Source: Candidatus Neoanaerotignum tabaqchaliae (lineage in GTDB: Bacteria; Bacillota; Clostridia; Lachnospirales; Anaerotignaceae). Taken from it: a DNA stretch of 5,007 bases. Shown in pieces: positions 1 to 5,007 of this stretch. The stretch spans positions 1-5,007 of the forward strand of contig CAJFUS010000047.1 in NCBI GenBank assembly GCA_904420235.1. Direction: 5' to 3'. Under the pieces are notes generated by a model that searched no databases, was not told the DNA's origin, and saw nothing but the letters and a program-made list of their open reading frames with translations. The translations under genes and the position numbers were made by a program. The first letter of the stretch is position 1. Each line of letters starts with the position of its first letter.

Positions 1-750
1 AATCAGGGAATATTATTGTGGCCGCCTGAAGTCCCGCAAGATTAAAGGTTTTTGTGGCCGAAACACACGTTATAACACTTTTTTTGGCATTTTCCGAAAG
101 GCTCGCCGTTGGAATATGTTTTTTGCCGTGGAAAATCAAGTCGGAATGTATTTCATCAGATATAAGAAGCACATCATTTTTCCGGCATATTTCTTCCATT
201 TTAATAAGCTCTTCTCTGCTCCAAACAATGCCAAGAGGGTTGTGAGGGCTGCAAAGCAGAAATATGGAGCAATCTTTGGCTTTTTCCTCAAAATCATCAA
301 AGTCAACATTCCAAACTCTATTCTCCTCTTTGAGTTTATTCTCAACAACAACTCTTCCGGCTGATTCCACAATATCGTAAAATTCAGAATAAACAGGGGT
401 TTGTATAAGAACTTTGTCTCCTCCTTTGCTGAAAAGTCTAATCATCGAAGCCATGGCCGAAACAACCCCAAGGCTCCAGCTCATCATGTTTGTATCAACG
501 TCCCAGTTATTTCTTCTTTTCTCCCAGTCCCTAACGGCCTCAAAATAGCTATCCGGCCTTGAGGTATAACCCCAAATTCCTTCTTCAGCCTTTTTAACAC
601 AGGCGTCAATAATAGGCTGAGCCGTTTTAAAGTCCATATCTGCTATCCAAAGTGGCATCACGTCGCTTCGACCAAATTTTTTCCCCTCTCGTCATATTTT
701 GCCGAACGGTTTCCATCTCTGTTTATAACCTCATCAAAATTATATTTCAT
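1..750 (-). CDS. MalY/PatB-type PLP-dependent C-S lyase/aminotransferase, 3' end beyond window, frame broken near codon 24
   Basis: This is a fold-type I PLP enzyme of the MalY/PatB (cystathionine beta-lyase-like) group. Members cleave C-S bonds, for example cystathionine to homocysteine, pyruvate and ammonia, in the cytoplasm. With one base restored, 250 residues can be read of a usual length near 390. Visible motifs are PLWIADMDF at 33-41, TPVYSEFY at 118-125 (PLP-stacking Tyr121), SPHNPLG at 168-174, ISDEIHSDLIF at 197-207 (pyridine-N Asp199), and SATKTFNLAGL at 231-241 with Schiff-base Lys234. The frame from the ATG at 748-750 runs only 30 codons to a TGA at 658-660. The homologous frame is one base off and open from 691 to the window edge. 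The switch falls at a six-A run (677-682). This may be a true mutation, an assembly error or slippage. An AAAGGG ribosome binding site lies 11 nt before the ATG. Family is confident; the exact substrate is not. Confidence 0.85.
677..682 (-). other. Frameshift site: A6 run forming an A AAA AAT heptamer
   Basis: On the minus strand the 0 frame reads GGA AAA AAT TTG and stops at TGA 658-660. Going back one base after AAA AAT gives TTT GGT CGA AGC GAC GTG ATG, which encodes the family sequence FGRSDVMPLW. The -1 frame is closed upstream by TGA at 692-694, so the switch must lie between about 691 and 661. The A run is the obvious place. Loss of one A from an original A7 explains it equally well. 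Confidence 0.8.
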
Positions 751-781
751 AATATATATCAACCCTTTCTTTATATTAATT

Positions 782-809
782 TGTATATAATAAACAAAAT
801 CTGTGCCAA
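782..809 (-). promoter_or_regulatory. Weak candidate sigma-A promoter for the MalY/PatB-type gene
   Basis: On the minus strand a TTGGCA box (804-809) is followed after 16 nt by TATACA (782-787), about 30 nt before the start codon at 750. The -35 matches consensus at five of six positions. The -10 lacks the usual final T. The region is so AT-rich that a chance match is quite possible. No T-box, SAM or other riboswitch core was seen between this site and the start codon. Confidence 0.35.
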
Positions 810-949
810 ATGGTATTAATAGATTTCCGCCGAAAAAACTGTTAAATCAATAATCAATCAGATTATAATAATTATTTTATATTTTTAACCATTTAAACCA
901 GAAATTTAATTGAAAAGACGCTGTTTTAGTTGATACTATTTTTCATGGA

Positions 950-1029
950 TTTTGCCGCATAAAAATTATTTTTTATGGAAGGCGAAAATTAAATGCTCAC
1001 AAAAGAAAATATAATACCTTTTGCCGCAT
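950..1029. repeat. Pair of 11-bp direct repeats, TTTTGCCGCAT
   Basis: TTTTGCCGCAT occurs at 950-960 and again at 1019-1029, with start points 69 nt apart. Both copies are islands of GC in an otherwise AT-rich gap. Two exact 11-mers within 344 nt is somewhat more than chance would give. The spacing is near six to seven helical turns, but no family of binding sites was recognised. Confidence 0.5.
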
Positions 1030-1051
1030 TTATCTATATTTTAAATATTTT

Positions 1052-1069
1052 TCCACTTATACAAGTGAA
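1052..1069 (-). other. Short stem-loop downstream of rarA
   Basis: On the minus strand TTCACTT and AAGTGGA form a 7-bp stem, with one G-U pair, around the loop GTAT, starting 26 nt after the rarA stop. The G-U pair forms only in the minus-strand RNA; the plus strand has a C-A mismatch there. No T run follows, so it is a poor intrinsic terminator. It could be a 3'-end stabilising hairpin or chance. Confidence 0.25.
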
Positions 1070-1094
1070 TGCATACTGCCTTTTAAAAAAATAA

Positions 1095-2414
1095 TCAAAG
1101 ATTCCTCCGTCTTTCCAAAGACTCCTTTATTCTTTTCTCAACACCGTTTTCAGTAGGCTCGTAATACACGGTTCCTACAAGTTCATCTGGAAGGTACTGC
1201 TGTTTAACATAATTTCCATCATAATTATGGGCATATTTATACCCTATTCCATGTCCAAGTTTCTCTGCCCCGCTGTAGTGGCAGTCCTTTAAATGATTTG
1301 GCACCGATTTTATTTTTTTGTTCCGCACATCTGCCATAGCTTTATCAAGGCCCATATATGACGCGTTGCTTTTTGGAGCGCATGAAATATATGTAACGGC
1401 TTGGGCAAGAGGTATGCGTCCCTCCGGCATTCCAACAAACTCAACGGCACGTGCCGCCGCCACAGCCACTTGAAGGGCGTGAGGGTCTGCATTTCCAACG
1501 TCCTCGGAGGCGCATATAACAATTCTTCTGGCTATAAATTTAGGGTCCTCTCCGGCGTAAATCATTTTTGCCAAATAATAAAGGGCCGCGTCAGGGTCAG
1601 AGCCTCTCATGCTTTTTATAAAAGCCGATATGGTGTCATAATGATTGTCCCCGTCTTTTTCATAGTTAAGGGCCCTTTTTTGTATACACTCTTGGGCTGT
1701 TTCCATATCTATATTAATAAATCCTTTTTCGTCTTTAGGCGTTGAGAGCACCGCCAGCTCAACGGCGTTAAGGGCCGCTCTGGCGTCGCCGTTTGACACA
1801 TCGGCTATAAAGTCAACAACATCGTTGTCAACGTTTATTTTAAAATCCCCGAAACCCTTGTCATTGTCATTAAAGGCTCTTAATATAAGACTTTTTATGT
1901 CCTCTGTTTTAAGAGGCTCCAGCTCAAAAACAATACTTCGGCTTATAAGTGCTTTGTTCACCTCAAAATACGGGTTTTCGGTTGTGGCCCCTATAAGGGC
2001 TATTGTTCCGTCCTCCACATGGGGCAAAAGGGCGTCCTGCTGGGATTTGTTGAACCTGTGTATCTCATCTATAAAAAGTATTGTTTTTTTGCCGGTCATT
2101 CCCAAATTGTCCTTTGCCTTTGTGACAACCTCTTTTATATCTTTTATTCCGGCTGTTGTGGCGTTTATTTGAACAAAATCCCTTTTTGTGGTGTTGGCTA
2201 TTATTCTTGCCAATGTTGTCTTTCCGGTTCCAGGAGGACCATAAAATATAACGGAGCTTAAAGTGTCGGCTGTTATAGCCCTGTAAAGCATTTTCCCTTT
2301 TCCAACGATATGCTTCTGTCCCACAAACTCATCAAGGGTTTCCGGTCTCATTCTGGCTGCCAAGGGAGCCGTTTTTTTCATGTTAAGCTGTCTTGAGTAT
2401 TCAAAAAGGTCCAT
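1095..2414 (-). CDS. rarA: Replication-associated recombination protein A, AAA+ ATPase (RarA/MgsA)
   Basis: RarA is a cytoplasmic AAA+ ATPase of the RarA/MgsA/WRNIP1 family. It is related to clamp-loader subunits and RuvB, and acts at stalled or gapped replication forks, where family members bind SSB and DNA ends. At 439 aa this is the usual full length. Visible features are the N-terminal MDLFEY and RMRPETLDEFVGQ, Walker A GPPGTGKT (59-66), Walker B ILFIDEIHRF (112-121), sensor 1 GATTENP (142-148), a probable arginine finger in ISRS (157-160), and sensor 2 NGDARAALN (208-216). The C-terminal tetramerisation region contains the conserved CASEDVGNADP (301-311). I start at the ATG of 2412-2414 because AGGAG lies 7 nt before it and family members begin MDLF. 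An ATG at 2427-2429 would add five residues (MRRRK) and overlap the HAD stop by 4 nt. It is probably co-transcribed with the HAD gene. Confidence 0.96.
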   Translation of the reverse strand: MDLFEYSRQLNMKKTAPLAARMRPETLDEFVGQKHIVGKGKMLYRAITADTLSSVIFYGPPGTGKTTLARIIANTTKRDFVQINATTAGIKDIKEVVTKAKDNLGMTGKKTILFIDEIHRFNKSQQDALLPHVEDGTIALIGATTENPYFEVNKALISRSIVFELEPLKTEDIKSLILRAFNDNDKGFGDFKINVDNDVVDFIADVSNGDARAALNAVELAVLSTPKDEKGFINIDMETAQECIQKRALNYEKDGDNHYDTISAFIKSMRGSDPDAALYYLAKMIYAGEDPKFIARRIVICASEDVGNADPHALQVAVAAARAVEFVGMPEGRIPLAQAVTYISCAPKSNASYMGLDKAMADVRNKKIKSVPNHLKDCHYSGAEKLGHGIGYKYAHNYDGNYVKQQYLPDELVGTVYYEPTENGVEKRIKESLERRRNL

Positions 2415-2421
2415 TTTTCTT

Positions 2422-2426
2422 CTCCT
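2422..2426 (-). promoter_or_regulatory. Shine-Dalgarno site that decides the rarA start
   Basis: AGGAG on the minus strand ends 7 nt before the ATG at 2412-2414. For the upstream ATG (2427-2429) this motif would lie inside the coding sequence, and no comparable site precedes that ATG. The motif directly follows, and shares one base with, the stop codon of the HAD gene, so the rarA initiation region sits at the end of the HAD gene and translation may be coupled. Confidence 0.7.
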
Positions 2427-3262
2427 CATATTCCAAAAAACTGTTCACATGCCTTAGCAAAACCGCCGTTGTCGTTAGTATCCGTAACATAATCGGCGGC
2501 CTTTTGTATATTTTCAGCGGCGTTTTTCATGGCAACTCCCATGCCGCAGAACTTAAACATGCCTATGTCGTTCATATCGTCGCCTATGGCTACAACATTT
2601 TCTGGATTTATATCATACATGCGGCATAAAATGTCAATGCCCCTTGATTTATCAGCGCCGCTTTTGTTAACAAAAACATAGTTCGGCCACAGACTGTCCC
2701 TAACGTCAACTCCTTCAATGGCAAGACTTCTTATCTCATCTGCTATATGGCAGGCAACGCTCTTGTCACAGCCTATTGTAACCTGATATATGTTTCCTGG
2801 CACTCCCTTAAGCATTTCATAAGAGTTCAAATATCTTACGCCGCCTAAATAGCTTTTTATGTATCCTGTGGGAGTATGGTGGTTGTTAAAATCATATTTT
2901 ATAAATTCTTTATTGGGGATGTGCTTGTAATATCCAAACCCGTTTGAAACTTCTGTGAAAACACCGTATTTTTTCCCTATTTCAATAATATTCACAGCTG
3001 TGTTAAAATCCATAACCATATCGTTTACAGGGCGTTTAAGCTGTGTATCATACAAAAGTATGCCGTCTATGCACACTATGGGAGCTTTTATCCCAAGCTT
3101 TTTGGCTATCGGCACCGCTCTTGATATGTTCCTTCCCGTACATAAAGATACAATAATCCCTTTATCAATAAGCCTTTTAACGGCTTCTATATTTTCTTTA
3201 ATAAGCTTTCCTTGGCTGTTTAAAATAGTTCCGTCTATATCGGAAGACAGCATTTTATACAT
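2426..3262 (-). CDS. Cof-type HAD-family hydrolase (sugar phosphatase-like)
   Basis: This is a haloacid dehalogenase-superfamily hydrolase of the Cof (IIB cap) subfamily, a cytoplasmic Mg2+-dependent phosphatase usually acting on small phosphorylated metabolites. At 278 aa it is the usual length. Motif I is SSDIDGT (6-12), with nucleophile Asp8 and acid/base Asp10. Motif II is LCTGRN (40-45) with Thr42, motif III is Lys205 in GADKSRG, and motif IV is GDDMND (227-232). Between motifs II and III lies the large alpha/beta cap. The CIDG segment (64-67) has Asp where relatives mostly have Asn. AAGGCGG lies 6 nt before the ATG at 3260-3262, downstream of a strong promoter, so it is the first gene of a unit with rarA. 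The substrate cannot be predicted: the family is broad and many members are promiscuous. No functional tie to rarA is known to me. Confidence 0.93.
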   Translation of the reverse strand: MYKMLSSDIDGTILNSQGKLIKENIEAVKRLIDKGIIVSLCTGRNISRAVPIAKKLGIKAPIVCIDGILLYDTQLKRPVNDMVMDFNTAVNIIEIGKKYGVFTEVSNGFGYYKHIPNKEFIKYDFNNHHTPTGYIKSYLGGVRYLNSYEMLKGVPGNIYQVTIGCDKSVACHIADEIRSLAIEGVDVRDSLWPNYVFVNKSGADKSRGIDILCRMYDINPENVVAIGDDMNDIGMFKFCGMGVAMKNAAENIQKAADYVTDTNDNGGFAKACEQFFGI

Positions 3263-3288
3263 AAAGCACCGCCTTAAATTTTTTATTA

Positions 3289-3299
3289 ATTATAACACA
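3289..3299 (-). promoter_or_regulatory. Extended -10 sigma-A promoter for the HAD-rarA unit
   Basis: The minus strand reads TGTGT TATAAT, a perfect -10 hexamer (3294-3289) with a TRTGN extension, the form favoured in Gram-positive bacteria. No good -35 lies 17 nt upstream, which an extended -10 can tolerate. Transcription would start near 3282, about 20 nt before the ATG at 3262. It lies about 80 nt downstream of the terminator of the previous unit, where a new promoter is expected. Confidence 0.7.
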
Positions 3300-3379
3300 T
3301 ATTACGGCGCTTATTACATACTTTAGGATGCTAAGCGTGGATTTTATTTCTTTATCCATGCCAATTTTTTTACACACAC

Positions 3380-3405
3380 AAAAAGGCTGCTTATGAAAGC
3401 AGCCT
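3380..3405 (-). terminator. Rho-independent terminator overlapping the end of the membrane-protein gene
   Basis: On the minus strand AGGCTGCTT pairs with AAGCAGCCT around the tetraloop TCAT, a 9-bp stem followed by a T run that ends at 3380. The 5' arm is made of the last codons (Arg126, Leu127, Leu128) of the upstream gene, and the TAA stop (3393-3391) straddles the loop and the 3' arm. It should close the spoIIP-membrane protein unit. Confidence 0.88.
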
Positions 3406-3780
3406 GTAACCGGTTTCAAAAAACAGTCCAAGGGCGAACCACAGCGGAGCATAGTCAAGCCTTATAAGCCCGTAAACATTATATTTAGCGCTCTTATAAT
3501 CCCATGGGCACTGTCCCACAACGATCTCTATAAAATATCCCGACGCGAACTCAGCGGCAAATATGCATATCATGTATATAATGCCCCTTAAAATAATCGG
3601 CATAAATGATATGGCCCCGCATAACGGCTCAAGAAAAACCGCGCTTCCGTATATAGGCATCATCCACATTGACGTATAGCCTGTTAATTTTCTGTCTCCC
3701 CTTTCCAGCGCGTGCAGTCCGGTCCAAAATATCTCAATCAAAATTCCGCAAAAACCATATATAAAAAATCTCTCAACCAT
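3391..3780 (-). CDS. Small integral membrane protein, ABC_trans_CmpB (putative ABC-transporter type IV) family
   Basis: A 129-aa protein with four likely membrane helices at about 4-24, 37-56, 59-88 and 108-127. It resembles the family named putative ABC-transporter type IV (ABC_trans_CmpB). The resemblance is FFIYGFCGILIE at the start, MPIYG (41-45), the AEFASGYFIE helix (76-85), and WDY followed by YNVYGLIRL (93-95, 100-108). Despite the family name there is no ATPase domain or partner here, and a transport role is unproven. The start codon is 28 nt after the spoIIP stop with no terminator between, so the two are probably co-transcribed. No Shine-Dalgarno motif precedes the ATG, only AT-rich sequence. 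A TATAAA (3798-3803) about 17 nt before it might serve as a -10 of a short-leader transcript, but its -35 is poor. No other start fits the family N-terminus better. Confidence 0.85.
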   Translation of the reverse strand: MVERFFIYGFCGILIEIFWTGLHALERGDRKLTGYTSMWMMPIYGSAVFLEPLCGAISFMPIILRGIIYMICIFAAEFASGYFIEIVVGQCPWDYKSAKYNVYGLIRLDYAPLWFALGLFFETGYRLLS

Positions 3781-3808
3781 AAAATTATTATTTAAATTTT
3801 ATACGCTT

Positions 3809-4933
3809 TTATTCTGGCAGAATTAACCTTGACAATATGTCGGCTAATGGCTCCATAGCGTTTAACGCTTCCTGCTTTGTGTTTGTTTGAGCTCCCACCT
3901 CTATAAGAAGAGATTTAGGCTTCATGTGAAGGCTGTAACGATAAGCGTTAACGTAAATCCTTCTTGTGAAAGACGGATAAAGTTTATTGGCCAAAAGCTG
4001 AAGATTAAAACTGAATGACAGATTATCTTTTAGATATGTATTTGGCAGATAGTCCAGCTCTGTAAGGGTTCCATTTTGATTAAGGCGGCAAAGACCGTTA
4101 AAAAACATTATTTGAGCGCAAGTTTTCCCGTTAACCTCGCTAACAAGCCTAACATCCTCGTTAACTCCGTCTCGGTGCATGTCTATAACAACTTCTATGG
4201 AGGGATTCTCGTCAAGTATTTTTTGTATTGCTGGCTCCATTCTCTCATAGGCCCCTAATATTTGATTCTTGCCGTCAACAACGTCATATCTTCCGTTATC
4301 GTGAAGCACGCTTATGCCATATTCATTTTCAAGTATATTTTTAAGCTCCTCGCCAACTCCCCATATGCCTTCGCCAAGTCCCTTTGATGGGTCGCTGTCT
4401 GCATACATCTCATGAGAATGTGTGTGAAAAATAAGCACTTTTGGCCCATTTGAACTGTTGTCTATTGAAAAATCCATGTTAAGGAAGCTGTCAACATCAA
4501 TATCGCTTTCAAGCAAATCTGTTCTTGAGTCCACAATGTAAAATTTACCTTTAAGATAATCAAAATTTCTAAGCTGGTTTATATCGTCCTCAGTTATATT
4601 AACCTCTTTTTTTACATCGGAATATTTTATATCCGTTTCAGGCTGCTCGGCCAATTCCTGCGGCGACAATGTGTTTGTGAAAACAGGCTCTGTTTCGGTA
4701 TTTTCATCGGGGGTTTCATCTGTATATGTATTCTCAACAATAATATTTGACTGGCTTTGGCTGCCGCCATCATTTTCGGATACGTCTTCTTTAAAAACCA
4801 TTTCACTGCCGCCTGTTTCGGCAAAAAGGTTTGTATATTTAATTGCGCCAACCGATACGGCGGAAACTATGGCTATTCCAAGAACCATATTCCTTAAGAA
4901 TGCCGCGAAATTGAAGTTGTCCTTTTTTCTCAT
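3809..4933 (-). CDS. spoIIP: Stage II sporulation protein P, peptidoglycan amidase/endopeptidase
   Basis: SpoIIP works with SpoIID and SpoIIM in the mother-cell membrane, degrading septal peptidoglycan so that the membrane can engulf the forespore. Numbered from the start chosen here (374 aa), there is a short basic N-terminus, one membrane anchor at about 14-32, and an acidic Ser/Thr/Glu-rich linker at about 40-105. The catalytic domain starts at about 160. Active-site motifs are VLIFHTHSHEMY (166-177, zinc ligand His170), HDNGRYD (211-217), VVIDMHRDG (248-256, His253) and LLIEVGAQTNT (342-352, Glu345). They match the His/His/Glu set of characterised SpoIIP. The length is ordinary. I prefer the ATG at 4931-4933, since GGGGATGA lies 5 nt upstream and can pair with 16S rRNA. 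The ATG at 4940-4942, with GGGG touching it, would add three residues (MSI). In Bacillus and many clostridia gpr lies just upstream of spoIIP; here that region is outside the window. Confidence 0.95.
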   Translation of the reverse strand: MRKKDNFNFAAFLRNMVLGIAIVSAVSVGAIKYTNLFAETGGSEMVFKEDVSENDGGSQSQSNIIVENTYTDETPDENTETEPVFTNTLSPQELAEQPETDIKYSDVKKEVNITEDDINQLRNFDYLKGKFYIVDSRTDLLESDIDVDSFLNMDFSIDNSSNGPKVLIFHTHSHEMYADSDPSKGLGEGIWGVGEELKNILENEYGISVLHDNGRYDVVDGKNQILGAYERMEPAIQKILDENPSIEVVIDMHRDGVNEDVRLVSEVNGKTCAQIMFFNGLCRLNQNGTLTELDYLPNTYLKDNLSFSFNLQLLANKLYPSFTRRIYVNAYRYSLHMKPKSLLIEVGAQTNTKQEALNAMEPLADILSRLILPE

Positions 4934-4972
4934 TATGCTCATCCCCGAAAATTTAGTTAGGCCATATGTATA

Positions 4973-5001
4973 TATATATGCTTAAACGAGAAAAATATAA
5001 C
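4973..5001 (-). promoter_or_regulatory. Candidate sigma-E-type promoter upstream of spoIIP
   Basis: The minus strand has GTTATATT (5001-4994), 13 nt, then CATATATA (4980-4973). The sigma-E consensus as I know it is roughly GKMATATT, 13-15 nt, CATACAMT. The -35 matches at seven of eight positions and the -10 at about five of eight. Mother-cell sigma-E control of spoIIP is established in Bacillus subtilis. The AT-repeat context makes chance matches easy, so this is tentative. Transcription would begin some 30 nt before the spoIIP start. Confidence 0.4.
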
Positions 5002-5007
5002 TAAAAA

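Larger units (their letters stand above)
751..1094. other. AT-rich intergenic region (344 nt), no convincing gene
   Basis: This gap lies between the rarA stop and the MalY/PatB-type start. It holds a weak promoter near 782-809, two copies of the 11-mer TTTTGCCGCAT (950-960 and 1019-1029), and a short inverted repeat at 1052-1069. A 33-codon plus-strand open frame at 993-1094 has only weak support. No strong terminator follows rarA. There is a T7 run on the minus strand at 1091-1085, but only a 5-bp AT-rich stem (arms 1110-1114 and 1097-1101) lies before it. No structured RNA or mobile-element end was recognised. Confidence 0.6.

Noticed and set aside
136..372. 78-codon minus-strand open frame within the MalY/PatB-type gene
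   Set aside because: It is in another frame from the SPHNPLG and DEIHSD motifs, so it is an out-of-frame shadow of the enzyme.
751..1094. Riboswitch or T-box in the leader of the MalY/PatB-type gene
   Set aside because: No T-box core, SAM-box core or other recognisable GC-rich conserved structure is present; the sequence is mostly low-complexity A/T.
1085..1122. Rho-independent terminator at the rarA end
   Set aside because: There is a T7 run (1091-1085), but the stems available (a 5-bp AT-rich one, and GTCTTT/AAAGAC with a 2-nt loop at 1109-1122) are weak or too far from it.
1401..2261. Plus-strand open frames of 80-115 codons opposite rarA
   Set aside because: They are antisense shadows of a well-conserved AAA+ gene. 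Their translations show no family features, and no ribosome binding site supports them.
2415..2429. Upstream ATG of rarA giving a 4-nt ATGA overlap with the HAD stop
   Set aside because: The AGGAG motif lies between the two ATGs and serves the downstream one. The five extra residues (MRRRK) are simply the translation of that binding site.
2955..3326. 123-codon plus-strand open frame opposite the HAD gene
   Set aside because: It is antisense to a clear HAD hydrolase with all four motifs and lacks its own signals.
3255..3458. 67-codon minus-strand frame reaching back across the terminator
   Set aside because: Its first half overlaps the end of the membrane-protein gene and the terminator hairpin in another frame. 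Only the 34-codon C-terminal part is worth listing, as a weak candidate.
3811..3823. Inverted repeat ATTCTGGCAGAAT at the spoIIP stop codon as a terminator
   Set aside because: The stem is only 5 bp and is followed by A rather than T residues in the direction of transcription, so it should not stop transcription before the membrane-protein gene.

Overview
The window looks like chromosomal DNA from a low-GC, endospore-forming Firmicute of the class Clostridia. The pointers are AT-rich intergenic DNA, frequent ATA and AGG/AGA codons, AAGGAGG-like ribosome binding sites, and a full-length spoIIP, which is specific to endospore formers. Genus and species cannot be fixed from this sequence. The region is mostly ordinary; I see no rRNA, tRNA, CRISPR array, insertion sequence, phage gene or defence system.

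All five recognisable genes are on the minus strand, so transcription runs from high to low coordinates. First is spoIIP (about 4933 to 3809), the peptidoglycan hydrolase of forespore engulfment, preceded by a candidate sigma-E-type promoter at the window edge. After a 28-nt gap comes a small four-helix membrane protein of the ABC_trans_CmpB type (3780 to 3391). It ends inside a rho-independent terminator whose 5' arm is made of its own last codons. These two genes probably form one transcription unit.

A second unit starts from a strong extended -10 promoter at about 3299-3289. It holds a Cof-type HAD-family hydrolase (3262 to 2426) and, 11 nt after its stop, rarA, a replication-associated AAA+ recombination factor (2414 to 1095). 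The longest reading of rarA would overlap the HAD gene by 4 nt, but the ribosome binding site favours an ATG 15 nt further in.

An AT-rich gap of 344 nt (751-1094) separates rarA from a PLP-dependent MalY/PatB-type C-S lyase or aminotransferase. That gene starts at 750 and runs off the low-coordinate end. Its reading frame is broken by one base at a run of six A (minus strand) near codon 24. The site reads as A AAA AAT, so either a one-base loss or -1 slippage would explain it. This broken frame, the spoIIP promoter with its co-transcribed membrane gene, and the terminator built into a coding end are the points most worth a second look.
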